The notes beneath the pieces are model-generated. The model ran no database searches. It was given only the letters and a program-made list of their open reading frames with translations, and was not told where the DNA came from. Shown one piece after another: positions 23,371-32,252 of a DNA stretch of 40,182 bases. Each line of letters opens with the position of its first letter. Position 1 is the stretch's first letter. The stretch covers positions 1 to 40,182 of the forward strand of contig JAKLPV010000089.1 in the NCBI GenBank assembly GCA_022013685.1. Direction: 5' to 3'. Both the position numbers and the translations under genes were made by a program. The DNA comes from Anaerolineae bacterium (lineage in GTDB: Bacteria; Chloroflexota; Anaerolineae; Anaerolineales; Villigracilaceae).

Positions 23371-25017
23371 ATGAATAACTTACTCAACATCAAAACCCCC
23401 GCTGAAGGTATAGCCCAAACCCGCAAGGCGGATTACAACCTGTCCAATCACGGCGTTGGCAATCTGCGCCTGGCCTACTGGAACCTGACCACCGAAGCGC
23501 TCTACGAAGAGGCGATTTTTCGCAGCGAAGGCGCGATGGTGGCGGGCGGCACGTTTGTTGCCAATACCGGCAAGCATACGGCGCGCTCGGCCAACGATAA
23601 ATTCGTGGTGCGCGAGACCGATTCGGAAGGCAACATCTGGTGGGGCGTCTATAACCGCCCGTTTGAAGCCGGCAAATTCGATGAACTGTATGCCCGCATG
23701 CTTGGTTTTTTGCAAGGCCGGGATGTCTTCGTGCAGGATGTCTACGGCGGCGCGGACGAAAACTATCGCCTGCCGGTGCGCCTGGTGACAGAGCTGGCCT
23801 GGCACAGCCACTTTGTGCGCAATATGTTCATCCTGCCGCAGTCGCTCGAAGAATACAAGCGCTTTGTGCCCGAATTTACGATCATGGCGATGCCTTCCTT
23901 CAAGGCTGCGCCTGCGGTCGACAACACCAACAGCGAAACCTTCATTTGCCTGTCATTCGAGAAAAAACTGGCCATCATTGGCAATTCGGCTTACGCGGGC
24001 GAGATCAAAAAATCGGTTTTCACGATCCTGAATTACCTGCTGCCGCTTGAAGGCGTGCTGTCGATGCACTGCTCGGCGAATGTCAACCCGGATAACCCCG
24101 ATGACGTGGCTTTGTTCTTCGGCCTGAGCGGAACCGGCAAGACGACCCTTTCCGCCGACCCGACCCGCAGCCTGATCGGCGACGATGAGCACGGCTGGAG
24201 CGACGAGGGTGTCTTCAACTTCGAGGGCGGTTGTTATGCCAAGGTGATAGGCTTGTCTGAATCGGCTGAACCCGAGATTCACGCCACCACCCATCGTTTT
24301 GGGACGATCCTCGAAAATGTAACCTTCGACCCGATCACCCGCCTGATCGACCTGGACGATGATACCCTGACCGAGAACACCCGCGCCTCGTACCCGCTCG
24401 AGTTTATCAACAATGCCGTCCCTGCAAAAAAGGCCGGCCACCCCAAAAACGTCATTCTGCTGACCTGCGACGCCAGCGGAGTCATGCCGCCCATCGCGCG
24501 GCTGTCCCCGAACCAGGCGCTCTATCAATTTATTTCGGGATACACCTCCAAGATCGCCGGGACCGAGGTCGGCTTGCGCGACGAACCGGAGATCACCTTC
24601 TCGGCCTGTTTTGGGGGCCCGTTCATGGTCCATCATCCCTACAAATACGCCGACCTGCTCAAGCACAAGATCGAGCGCTATGGCGTGACCTGTTGGTTGG
24701 TCAATACCGGCTGGGTCGGCGGGCCGTATGGGATTGGCAAGCGCATCAGCATCCGCTACACCCGAGCCCTGCTGAACGCTGCCTTGACCGGCAAACTGGC
24801 GGATGTGGAATATTATCAAGATCCGGTTTTTGGCTTCGAAGTGCCCAAGACCTGCCCGGATGTGCCTGAAAGCGTGCTGCAGCCCTGGTCATCCTGGCCG
24901 AGCCGCGCCGAGTATGACAGGCGCTACAAAGACCTGGCGGCGCGATTCCGTGAGAACTTCAAAAAATTCGAAGACGGCACCCCGCAGGAAGTGATCGACG
25001 CCGGGCCGAAATTCTAG
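23371..25017 (+). CDS. pckA: ATP-dependent phosphoenolpyruvate carboxykinase
   Basis: Protein of 548 residues, normal for the ATP-type enzyme. It converts oxaloacetate and ATP to PEP, ADP and CO2, a key gluconeogenic step that can also run backwards in anaerobes. The kinase P-loop GLSGTGKTTLSADP is at about residues 251-264, followed by the metal-site region IGDDEHGWSDEGVFNFEGGC. LVNTGWVGGPYGIGKRI near 450 is also typical. There is an 85-bp gap to the aminotransferase, holding an inverted repeat (GGTGTCATG at 23303-23311, CATGACACC at 23345-23353). Read-through from the aminotransferase is possible. The protein is intact. Confidence 0.97.
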   Translation: MNNLLNIKTPAEGIAQTRKADYNLSNHGVGNLRLAYWNLTTEALYEEAIFRSEGAMVAGGTFVANTGKHTARSANDKFVVRETDSEGNIWWGVYNRPFEAGKFDELYARMLGFLQGRDVFVQDVYGGADENYRLPVRLVTELAWHSHFVRNMFILPQSLEEYKRFVPEFTIMAMPSFKAAPAVDNTNSETFICLSFEKKLAIIGNSAYAGEIKKSVFTILNYLLPLEGVLSMHCSANVNPDNPDDVALFFGLSGTGKTTLSADPTRSLIGDDEHGWSDEGVFNFEGGCYAKVIGLSESAEPEIHATTHRFGTILENVTFDPITRLIDLDDDTLTENTRASYPLEFINNAVPAKKAGHPKNVILLTCDASGVMPPIARLSPNQALYQFISGYTSKIAGTEVGLRDEPEITFSACFGGPFMVHHPYKYADLLKHKIERYGVTCWLVNTGWVGGPYGIGKRISIRYTRALLNAALTGKLADVEYYQDPVFGFEVPKTCPDVPESVLQPWSSWPSRAEYDRRYKDLAARFRENFKKFEDGTPQEVIDAGPKF

Positions 25018-25028
25018 CAATAAATAAC

Positions 25029-25065
25029 AAAAACAGGGACAGCCATCCGGCCTGTCCCTGTTTTT
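25029..25065. terminator. Bidirectional terminator between pckA and the hydrolase gene
   Basis: AAAAACAGGGACAG and CTGTCCCTGTTTTT form a 14-bp stem with a 9-nt loop and A/T runs on both sides. It serves both convergent genes. Confidence 0.9.
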
Positions 25066-25079
25066 GTTTGCAAAGAACC

Positions 25080-26216
25080 TTATTCTTTCAAGTAGCGGTC
25101 AAAAAACTCAATGCTGCGATTCATGGCGGTTGTGAAGTAGTTTGAAATATTGTGGTTGTCGTTGGGGTAGGTATATAGCTCCACTGTGCCGCTGGCCGCG
25201 TTGATCTCATCGGCCAGTTTGATCGAGAATTCGACCGGCACATCTTCATCTTTTGTGCCGTGATGCAACTGGATCGGGCCGGATAAATCTTCCAGGTAAC
25301 TGTTGGATGAGACGGATGCCCAAAATTCAGGGTTGCTTTCGGGAGAGCCATATAATTCGGCCCAGCCGGTACGCCAACTGGAGCTGCGTGAACTGGGCGA
25401 AGGTGTGAAACTGCCCGTCCGGCGCCAGCAGCAGATCAGGTCCGGGTATGAAGCCACCACGCCGGCCCAGATCACCCCGGCTTTCACATCGCCGGAGAGT
25501 ACCATCGCCCGCAGGGTCAGGTATCCGCCCATCGAGTGGCCCCACATGCCGATTTTCTCCGGGTTCACGTTCCGGTAGCGCTTGATCGCAGCCACGGCGT
25601 TCATCACATCTGTCGTGTAGCCAGGATGGCCGTATGCCCCGGTGGCCTCGCCCTCGGATTGGTCGTGTCCGCGATAATCGACGCGGAAGACAACGTAGCC
25701 GCTGCTGGCGAGCCGGTCGACATAGGCGATGTAGCGCTCGGTGGTTTGGTAAACATCGGGGGGGATGTAGCCGTGGTTGAAAACGATCGCGGGCCAGCCG
25801 CCTGCGGGCATTTCAGCGGTGGGTACGGTCAGCAAGCCGTAGATCTTCAGGTCTTCAGAGTAGTAATAGGCGTAATAGCGGCGATAGTTCAGGGCTGCGG
25901 TCAGCTCGCGCTCGATGATGATGTCGCTGCCGGGGTAGGACATCGCCCGTTGGGCCGCGATGCTCATCGGGTGCGGAGGCGGCCCAGCGGTGGCGCTGGG
26001 CGTGGGGGTCACGGAAACTGTCGCAGTCGCGGGCAGGACGGGGGATGCCGATGGATTAACCGCCGCCGTGGAAACGGGAGCGGATCCTTCGACATTGCTC
26101 AGGGGGGTGAAGGTTGCTTCCGCTATGGATGGGGGAGCGGGCTCAGCCAGGGCTGGCGCTCCGCAAGCGGAGAGAATCAAGGCTGACAGCAATACCAATA
26201 AAAAGAGTCTGTTCAT
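25080..26216 (-). CDS. Secreted alpha/beta hydrolase lipoprotein (prolyl oligopeptidase-like)
   Basis: Protein of 378 residues. The signal peptide LFLLVLLSALILSAC is lipoprotein-type, with Cys at about residue 17, followed by a Ser/Pro/Thr-rich linker to about residue 80. The catalytic domain has the nucleophile motif GHSMGGYL (Ser about residue 227), the oxyanion region VFNHGYIPP and VFRVDYRGHDQSEG. The acid and histidine lie toward the C-terminus: HHGTKDEDVPVE and PNDNHNIS. The layout is that of the S9 / dienelactone-hydrolase superfamily. Substrate unknown; an extracellular esterase or peptidase is likely. A GGAG site precedes the ATG. Confidence 0.9.
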   Translation of the reverse strand: MNRLFLLVLLSALILSACGAPALAEPAPPSIAEATFTPLSNVEGSAPVSTAAVNPSASPVLPATATVSVTPTPSATAGPPPHPMSIAAQRAMSYPGSDIIIERELTAALNYRRYYAYYYSEDLKIYGLLTVPTAEMPAGGWPAIVFNHGYIPPDVYQTTERYIAYVDRLASSGYVVFRVDYRGHDQSEGEATGAYGHPGYTTDVMNAVAAIKRYRNVNPEKIGMWGHSMGGYLTLRAMVLSGDVKAGVIWAGVVASYPDLICCWRRTGSFTPSPSSRSSSWRTGWAELYGSPESNPEFWASVSSNSYLEDLSGPIQLHHGTKDEDVPVEFSIKLADEINAASGTVELYTYPNDNHNISNYFTTAMNRSIEFFDRYLKE

Positions 26217-26236
26217 GTTGTCTCCAATAAGGTGGA

Positions 26237-26359
26237 GTCAAAAGTCTCCAGACTTTTGACGGTCCAAAATCGGGAGATTTTGGATTCCGGGGGCGATAAA
26301 ATCCCTGTTCATCCCCGTTTATTGCTGGAAGCCAGGAATGAACGAGAATAAACAGGGAT
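26237..26359. repeat. Cluster of palindromic repeats
   Basis: Three inverted units fill this intergenic space: GTCAAAAGTCT/AGACTTTTGAC (26237-26260, 11-bp arms, 2-nt spacer), CCAAAATC/GATTTTGG (26264-26283), and a longer imperfect pair at 26301-26323 and 26337-26359 (both halves have ATCCCTGTT-type ends). They look like intergenic repeat units rather than a single terminator. Confidence 0.6.
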
Positions 26360-26375
26360 TTGGTTTGTATCTGTT

Positions 26376-28181
26376 TTAGATGGCTTCGTAGCGCGCGATC
26401 TGGGCCTCGAAGGTTTTGATGCTGTCTTCCCAGAACTTCTTGCTGCGGATGTCGATGCCGAAGCGCGCGGCCAGTTCGGCGGCGGGCGCTTCGCCGGTGC
26501 TGGCAAGCAGGTGCATGTAGTCGGGTACGAAGGCTGCGCCGCGCTGGGTGTAGATGGCGTACAGACCGGTGGCGAAAAGCAGGCCGAAGGCGTAGGGGAA
26601 GTTGTAGAACGAGAGCTCGGCTGCGTAGTAGTGCGGCTTCCAGGTCCACATCCATTTTTGCAAATAGCGTTCGTCGAGGCCGTCTCCGTAAGTATCGCGC
26701 TGGGCTTTTTCCATGATCTCACACAACTCGTCGGCGCTCAGTTCGGATTTTTCGCGGCGCTCGAAGACTTCCTTCTCGAACAGGAAGCGCGAGTAGATAT
26801 CGACGATGACCTGGCTGGCGCCGTTCAGCGATAGTTCGAGCACGGCCAGCTCTTCCTGCGGGTTGGCGGCGCGTTTGAGCAGGGCTTGCGAGGCGATGGT
26901 TTCGCACATGATCGAAGCGGTTTCGGCCAGGGTCATGGGCGTGTCCTGCTGCAGGGCGGTTTTGCCGAAGCGAAAGGCGCATTCGTTGTGGAAGGCGTGG
27001 CCAAGTTCGTGGGCCACCGTTGAAACCTGGTCGGGTGTGCCGTCGAAATTGGTCAGGACGCGCGATTCTTTGACCAGCGGGACGCCCATGCAGAAGGCCC
27101 CGCCGCGTTTGCCGGAGCGCTGCTCGGCATCGATCCAGTTTTCGTCGAAGGCGCGCCGGGCCAGCTCTTGCATTTCGGGCGCGAAGCTGCCGAATTGTTC
27201 GAGAATAAAGGTGCGGGTCTCGGGCCAGCTATACTCGCTGGCGGTCTGGCCGACCGGGGCGAACAGGTCCCACCAGGCCAGTTTTTCCTTGCCGAGGTGC
27301 TTGGCCTTGGCCTTGAAGTAGCGCTGGAACATGGGGAAGGAGTCGCGCATGGCTTCGAGCATGGCTTCCAGGCTGGCGCGATCCATGTGGGCGTTATCGA
27401 TGGCGCTGTGCAGGGCGTCTTCGCGTCCGCGGCGCTTGTTGAGCACGTTGACCGTGCCCTTGATGCCGTTCATGGCGGCGGCCAACGGTTCTTTAACCGT
27501 TTCCCAGGCAGCGTTTTCAGCTTCGTAGGCGCGGCGGCGGGTGGCTTCATCTGGATGCGAGCGCAGGTTAATCAGTGCGGGCACCGGCAGCTTTTGGGTT
27601 TCACCATCCAGCTCGAAGTCGACGCTGAGCTGGGATGTGACCGTGCCTTGCAGTTTGCCCCAGGCTTGCGCGCCGCTCAGGCTGAGTTCGGCGGCCAGGC
27701 CTTCTTCGCTTTCGCTCATCAGGTATTTACTCTGGTCGGCGGCCAGTTTCAGGAAGTAAGCATGGCTGGAGGCTTCGCCGCCGAGCGAAAGCACCTGTGG
27801 CAGGACCTCGGCCAACGAACCGACCCAGGCAACGGTCTGGGTGGTGAGCATGGAGAGTTTCACGCCGCGCTGTTGGAACTCAGAAAACAGGCGCATGGCC
27901 TGCTTGTCGTATGAGTCTGTGGCAATAAAGGAGTGCAGGTACGAGGCGATGGTCCCGGCCAGATCTGAAACTTCATTCGCGTGCTTGATAACCAGGTTGA
28001 CCAGTTCATTGAGCTGTTTCGGGTCTGAGTGAGCATCGGCTGTGGCAACCCTGGATTTGTAAAGCGCTTCCATTTCAGCAATCTGACGGTCAAGCTCGGT
28101 AATCGCCGCCTTGAATTCGTTCGAATCAAGGCCGGGGTAAACGTTGGAAAGGTCCCAGCGGGGGAGTTTTGTGGTGGTCAT
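26376..28181 (-). CDS. Oligoendopeptidase F family M3 metallopeptidase
   Basis: Protein of 601 residues. The zinc-binding motif HELGHAFHNE (about 389-398) is the HEXXH signature of M3 peptidases; the third ligand Glu lies in LAETASIMCETI. DLFAPVGQTASEYSW and CMGVPLVKESRVLTNF are typical of PepF-type enzymes, which cut intracellular oligopeptides. The ribosome site AAGGAGAAAAT is strong. It is the last gene after hflX and the small membrane protein gene, with 19 bases between it and the latter. Cytosolic, since no signal is visible. Confidence 0.95.
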   Translation of the reverse strand: MTTTKLPRWDLSNVYPGLDSNEFKAAITELDRQIAEMEALYKSRVATADAHSDPKQLNELVNLVIKHANEVSDLAGTIASYLHSFIATDSYDKQAMRLFSEFQQRGVKLSMLTTQTVAWVGSLAEVLPQVLSLGGEASSHAYFLKLAADQSKYLMSESEEGLAAELSLSGAQAWGKLQGTVTSQLSVDFELDGETQKLPVPALINLRSHPDEATRRRAYEAENAAWETVKEPLAAAMNGIKGTVNVLNKRRGREDALHSAIDNAHMDRASLEAMLEAMRDSFPMFQRYFKAKAKHLGKEKLAWWDLFAPVGQTASEYSWPETRTFILEQFGSFAPEMQELARRAFDENWIDAEQRSGKRGGAFCMGVPLVKESRVLTNFDGTPDQVSTVAHELGHAFHNECAFRFGKTALQQDTPMTLAETASIMCETIASQALLKRAANPQEELAVLELSLNGASQVIVDIYSRFLFEKEVFERREKSELSADELCEIMEKAQRDTYGDGLDERYLQKWMWTWKPHYYAAELSFYNFPYAFGLLFATGLYAIYTQRGAAFVPDYMHLLASTGEAPAAELAARFGIDIRSKKFWEDSIKTFEAQIARYEAI

Positions 28182-28200
28182 ATTTTCTCCTTGAAGATTT

Positions 28201-28416
28201 TTAGAGTGCCCACGCGAGCATCAGTCCAAACAGGCCGATGACGATGCCAAGGTGCATGAAAAGATTGCTCACTACCAGAAAAGATGCGGGTGGCAGGGCA
28301 ATCACCAGCACCAGATTAAGCAGCACAAGACCGATACCCACCAGGGGCAGCAGGCCCTTGCGGTGGGCAAAAAAATCTGAAGCAACGTCTAGAAGCTTTG
28401 AAAGCCATTTAATCAT
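28201..28416 (-). CDS. Small two-helix membrane protein
   Basis: Protein of 71 residues that starts inside the hflX stop (TAATG) with GAGGAGG upstream, so it is translationally coupled. Two hydrophobic helices cover about residues 22-45 (GLLPLVGIGLVLLNLVLVIAL) and 50-70 (LFMHLGIVIGLFGLMLAWAL). No family recognised. Confidence 0.8.
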   Translation of the reverse strand: MIKWLSKLLDVASDFFAHRKGLLPLVGIGLVLLNLVLVIALPPASFLVVSNLFMHLGIVIGLFGLMLAWAL

Positions 28417-29762
28417 TATTCATCCTCCTCTTGCTGGGGTCCCTGGCTTTTCTCGAAATCACGGAATTGTGCCACCAGGCGTCCGGGGATTCTACCCTGA
28501 ATTTTAACTCCGCCGCGGGTGTGTTCGATACGCTCCACCTGGCCGGCCTCGTGGAATTGTGAAATCAACTGTCCTTGCTGGTAGGGCAGGTAGATCTCAA
28601 TCGGGATATAAGTTTCATATAGCTCAATCTGCATCAATTGGCGCAGCTCGGCCAGCCCGATTCCTTTCAGGGCTGAGACAGCTACCGAGTGTGGATACTG
28701 GCGGGCTATCTCTTCGGCCAGGGAGGGGTCTTGCAAGCGGTCTGACTTGTTCAGCACGGCCACAACCGGAATGTGGCTGGCTTCGATGTCTTTGAGCGTT
28801 TCCTGCACCGATTGGTACTGGGCCATGGCGCTGGGGTGTGAAATGTCGACGATGTGCAGCAGCAGGTCAGCCTCGGCAATCTCCTCCAGTGTGGCGCGGA
28901 AGGCCGCCACCAGAGTCGTGGGCAGCTTCTGGATGAAGCCGACCGTGTCGGTCAGCAGGACGGCGTATCCGCCCGGCAGTTCCACCCGGCGAGTGGTTGG
29001 GTCAAGGGTGGCAAAGAGCTGGTCGGCGGCCAGCACGTCCGATTTTGCCATGCGGTTGAGCAGCGTGGATTTTCCGGCGTTGGTGTAGCCGACCAGCGCC
29101 ACGGTCGGGATACGGCTGCGCTTGCGCTGGGCGCGGTAACGCTCGCGATGGGCGCGCACTTTTTCCAGTTCTTTTTTTAACTGCATGATCTTTCGCCCGA
29201 TTTCGCGCTTGTCGATTTCGAGCTGGGTTTCGCCGGGACCGCGCAGACCGACCCCGCCGACCGAGCCGGAGCGTCCGCCGCCGCCGCCCGCCTGGCGGGC
29301 GAGATGCGTCCACTGGCGTGTCAGGCGCGGAAGGTAGTATTCCAACTGGGCCAACTCAACCTGTAACATGCCTTCGCTGGTGTTGGCGTGTTGGGCGAAG
29401 ATGTCGAGGATCAGGGCGGTGCGGTCGAGCACGCGCACGTTGGGGCCCATCAGGGTTTCGAGATTGCGCTGGTGGCGCGGGTTAAGCTCACTATCGAAGA
29501 TGACCACTTGGGCCAGGGTCTCTTCGGCCAGGGCTTTGAGTTCCTCGACCTTGCCGGAGCCGATGAAACTTTGAGGGTTGGGCTTGTCGAGTTTCTGGGT
29601 CATCTCACCGACCACGTCCAACCCGGCGGTATCGGCCAGCAGGACCAGTTCGGAGAGTGAGTCGTCGAGCGTGAGCAGGCTCTTCTCCTGGAAGAGTTCA
29701 ACGCCAACCAAAAATGCCCGCTCACGCGGCGGGTTGGTTGGTTCGGGGATTCGTTTCGCCAT
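28416..29762 (-). CDS. hflX: Ribosome-associated GTPase HflX
   Basis: Protein of 448 residues. HflX binds the 50S subunit and splits stalled ribosomes. The N-terminal domain includes NPQSFIGSGKVEEL; the long helical linker has a Gly-rich block (QAGGGGGRSGSVGGVGLRGPGETQ), both diagnostic. The G domain follows: G1 GYTNAGKS near residue 227, G2/G3 with LFATLDPTTRR and LLTDTVGFIQKLP, G4 NKSD, G5 near VAVSALKG. The C-terminus (about 400-440) is an extra domain. There is no Shine-Dalgarno; TAAACA, 6 nt before the ATG, may act as -10. Confidence 0.96.
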   Translation of the reverse strand: MAKRIPEPTNPPRERAFLVGVELFQEKSLLTLDDSLSELVLLADTAGLDVVGEMTQKLDKPNPQSFIGSGKVEELKALAEETLAQVVIFDSELNPRHQRNLETLMGPNVRVLDRTALILDIFAQHANTSEGMLQVELAQLEYYLPRLTRQWTHLARQAGGGGGRSGSVGGVGLRGPGETQLEIDKREIGRKIMQLKKELEKVRAHRERYRAQRKRSRIPTVALVGYTNAGKSTLLNRMAKSDVLAADQLFATLDPTTRRVELPGGYAVLLTDTVGFIQKLPTTLVAAFRATLEEIAEADLLLHIVDISHPSAMAQYQSVQETLKDIEASHIPVVAVLNKSDRLQDPSLAEEIARQYPHSVAVSALKGIGLAELRQLMQIELYETYIPIEIYLPYQQGQLISQFHEAGQVERIEHTRGGVKIQGRIPGRLVAQFRDFEKSQGPQQEEDE

Positions 29763-29794
29763 AAGATTTGTTTACCTGGTGTATTTTGAATTTT

Positions 29795-29856
29795 TTTAAC
29801 GAAAGGCTGGCGCGCCCAAGATCTGGGCGTCTTTCTTTTTTGCAGTCTTTTCGTTA
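29795..29856. repeat. Nested inverted repeat between hflX and the histidine kinase
   Basis: An inner hairpin CGCCCA/TGGGCG (29813-29829, 5-nt loop) is followed on the plus strand by TCTTTCTTTTTT. Outer arms TTAACGAAAG (29797-29806) and CTTTTCGTTAA (29846-29856) pair imperfectly and reach the kinase stop codon. It probably ends transcription in the region. Confidence 0.5.
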
Positions 29857-31107
29857 AGGCTTTGGTTCTTGGAAATCATCCGGCAATTGCGCCGCTGAAT
29901 TCTCGCTTGCGCCAAACAGCCTGGCCATATTCGGGTCGCTGGGCTGGGTGCGCAGAGGCAGTAAGACATGAAACGTGGAGCCGGGACATTTTATTTCATC
30001 GTAACCTTCCGATTCAACCCACACCGAACCGTCGTGGGCCTGGATAATTCCTCTGGTAATGGCCAGCCCCAGCCCCGGTCCGCCGCCTTTAAACTTGGTC
30101 TTGCCGCTGGAGTGGAGCGAGACATCGCCCAACTGGCCGAATTTCTCGAAAATGGTTTCCTGGTTTTCTGCCGCAATGCCGATGCCCGTATCGCTGATCG
30201 TGATCTCGACAAAACCGCTCAGTGTGCGCCCGTCGATGGTGATCCTGCCGCCATCGGGGGTGTATTTGATGGCGTTGCTGACCAGGTTCTTGAGCGCCTG
30301 GTATAACCGCTCCGGGTCGGCGAAGAGCAGCTCGTTGCTGCCGCTGAAAGATTTGACCACCAGCTTGTGTTTGCGTTGCTCCAGGATGCTTTTGAAATCG
30401 GCTTCGAGCATGTTGAAGACCCGATTAAGCCAGACCGGCTGGAAGTTCAAGGCCAGCAGATGGTTGTCGATCTGTGACACATCGATCATATCGTCCACGA
30501 TCTCACGCATGCGGCGGATGCCGTTGTGCGTTCCCTGGACGAGCATGTGGACCTGCTCATTTTCACGGGTTGCCAGGTCGCCGATCATGGCGGCATAGCC
30601 CTCGATCAGGGTCAGCGGGGTCTTCAATTCGTGACCCGCTACAGCGATAAAATTCGATTTGCTCTTATCCAGCTTTTTCAGGCGGATCTGGGCGCTTTGC
30701 AGCTCGTTGGAAATATACTGTACCTGACTCTCGTTTTCAAGCGCCGCCGCTTTCTCGACCGCGCGCAGGTAAACCGGCATCAGGCCGGCCATCAGCTCGA
30801 GGGCGTCACCGGCATCCAGCGTTTCGCGCGCAATTTCAAAAGAGTAGGTAATGACCTTGTACAGCAACCCGCTCAGGTTGCGTTCGCCTTCCTGCAGATC
30901 AGTCTGGGTGCGGGCGTTGGACCACTCCTGCAAGATCGGGTCGAGCCAGGTTGCGTCCCCGGAGAGCACCGCCTGGGCCAGCAGATCGAGAAAACGCCCC
31001 AATTGTTCCTGAAAATTCTCGCGCACGCCCACTCCGCGCGCCAGGCTGTTCGAGACACGCATTTGCAGGGCGGGCCGAATCTTTTCCAGGCTATCTTGAA
31101 TGTTCAT
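29854..31107 (-). CDS. Sensor histidine kinase with RsbR-like N-terminal domain
   Basis: Protein of 417 residues, with no membrane helices, so cytoplasmic. The N-terminal 125 residues are helical and contain GRFLDLLAQAVLSGDATWLD, resembling an RsbRD_N-type sensor domain. A coiled coil (KSKSN) leads to HisKA with the phosphorylated His in AVAGHELKTPLTLIEG (about residue 156). The HATPase domain has the N box LVSNAIKYTPDGG, the G1 box ISDTGIGIAAENQETIFEKF and the G2 box GPGLGLAI. The C-terminal 30 residues are Pro/Ser-rich. TAAACT lies 6 nt before the ATG and there is no Shine-Dalgarno, so the transcript is probably leaderless. The receiver partner is not adjacent. Confidence 0.93.
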   Translation of the reverse strand: MNIQDSLEKIRPALQMRVSNSLARGVGVRENFQEQLGRFLDLLAQAVLSGDATWLDPILQEWSNARTQTDLQEGERNLSGLLYKVITYSFEIARETLDAGDALELMAGLMPVYLRAVEKAAALENESQVQYISNELQSAQIRLKKLDKSKSNFIAVAGHELKTPLTLIEGYAAMIGDLATRENEQVHMLVQGTHNGIRRMREIVDDMIDVSQIDNHLLALNFQPVWLNRVFNMLEADFKSILEQRKHKLVVKSFSGSNELLFADPERLYQALKNLVSNAIKYTPDGGRITIDGRTLSGFVEITISDTGIGIAAENQETIFEKFGQLGDVSLHSSGKTKFKGGGPGLGLAITRGIIQAHDGSVWVESEGYDEIKCPGSTFHVLLPLRTQPSDPNMARLFGASENSAAQLPDDFQEPKP

Positions 31108-31144
31108 ACGTATAGTTTAGCGTAGGACGGGCTTTTTTGCAATT

Positions 31145-32038
31145 TCATCTTTGCGAGGCGCTGAACCCATCCAGCCAGGCCAAGACGACATCGCCGACGA
31201 TTTGCAGGCTTTGGGCCGAGACCTTGTCGGGCGTATCCTGGATGGTGTGCCAATAGGGATAGTCGAAATCGATCAGATCTACCGCCCGAATGCCTTTTTC
31301 GCGAAAGGGGATGTGGTCGTCAAGCATCGTATATTTATACTCGGGGATAAAGAACTGCTCATAGCCGAGGCTTTTGACCGCTGCCCAAATCTCCTCGGTC
31401 AGTTCCGGGTCTGAGTTGCGCTCCTTGTAGATGTTCAGGTCGGCGTCGCCGATCATATCGAGCAGGATGACGGCTTCGGGCTGGTAATCCTGCGCCTCGG
31501 CGAAGGCCCGCGAACCCAGGATCCAGTCCCAGCCTTGGATGCGGCCCTGGTCTTCGGCATCGACCAATAAAAGGCCGACCGGCGCATCCGAGGGCAGGAC
31601 GCGCGCCAATTCCAACAGCACGGCCACGCCCGAAGCGCCGTCGTTGGCGCCCGGCACGGGGGCGGTGTGATTGACCGGGTCGGGATCGTTATCCGCGAAG
31701 AAGCGGCTGTCGTAATGGGCCATCAACAAAACGGGCGGACGCTCCTGGCGTGTAGCCAATATATTGGTAATGGCGTGGCCCATGCGTTCGGTTTGCTGCA
31801 AACTGACATCCCAGCCCTGTTTCTCGAACTCGTTTTGGGCATAAACAATGAATTCGGCATGGGCGGCGCTGCCCGGCGTGCGCGGACCGAGCGCATCCTG
31901 GGCCAGCACATGCGCATAGGCCAGTTCGCCGTCGAAAGTGGCCGAGACGACGGGCTTGTTTTGGGATGCGTAGACCAGGCTTAACGCCAGAACAAGGATT
32001 GAGATAACCAGGATCATTAAGGAACGGGTTCTTTTCAT
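31145..32038 (-). CDS. M28-family metallopeptidase (membrane-anchored)
   Basis: The start at 32038 has TACAAT 6 nt upstream and gives a clean N-terminal signal anchor SLMILVISILVLALSLVYA; the longer TTG start at 32095 would precede that. The product is about 297 residues. Zinc-ligand motifs of M28 enzymes are visible: LLMAHYDSRFF, PGANDGASGVAVLLELA, LLLVDAEDQG, LLDMIGDADLN and a final YWHTIQDTPDKV. The pattern resembles aminopeptidase or glutaminyl-cyclase-like members, acting outside the membrane. The ligands are all present, so activity is expected; the substrate is unknown. Confidence 0.9.
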   Translation of the reverse strand: MKRTRSLMILVISILVLALSLVYASQNKPVVSATFDGELAYAHVLAQDALGPRTPGSAAHAEFIVYAQNEFEKQGWDVSLQQTERMGHAITNILATRQERPPVLLMAHYDSRFFADNDPDPVNHTAPVPGANDGASGVAVLLELARVLPSDAPVGLLLVDAEDQGRIQGWDWILGSRAFAEAQDYQPEAVILLDMIGDADLNIYKERNSDPELTEEIWAAVKSLGYEQFFIPEYKYTMLDDHIPFREKGIRAVDLIDFDYPYWHTIQDTPDKVSAQSLQIVGDVVLAWLDGFSASQR

Positions 32039-32117
32039 GGCGATATTGTACTTGAACTGGCTTTGCCGGGCGAATTTTCTTGTATACTTGAACAAGTTAT
32101 TAGTGAGATGTTTATGG

Positions 32118-32179
32118 GTAGGGACACGGCGGGACGTCCTCGCGCGTCAAAGCCCATGTTTAATCCGCCGTGTCCCTAC
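32118..32179. repeat. Palindromic repeat, copy 1
   Basis: Arms of 15 bases (GTAGGGACACGGCGG and its exact complement) enclose 32 bases including CGCGTCAAAGCCC. A second copy lies at 32699-32756. Confidence 0.85.
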
Positions 32180-32190
32180 GTGCTGGGGAT

Positions 32191-32232
32191 GCTGCAAAGG
32201 AAACACGTATTGATGCTGAAAATATTATCGAT
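32191..32232 (+). pseudogene. Duplicated 5' end of the response regulator gene
   Basis: A 42-base segment is 39/42 identical to 32811-32852, the ribosome site and first codons of the response regulator. Here the frame starts ATG 32213 and reads MLKILSI, but soon ends in unrelated codons (stop near 32267). It is a remnant or duplicate of the regulator start. Confidence 0.7.
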
Positions 32233-32252
32233 ATTTGGAAAGGAAAATGATA

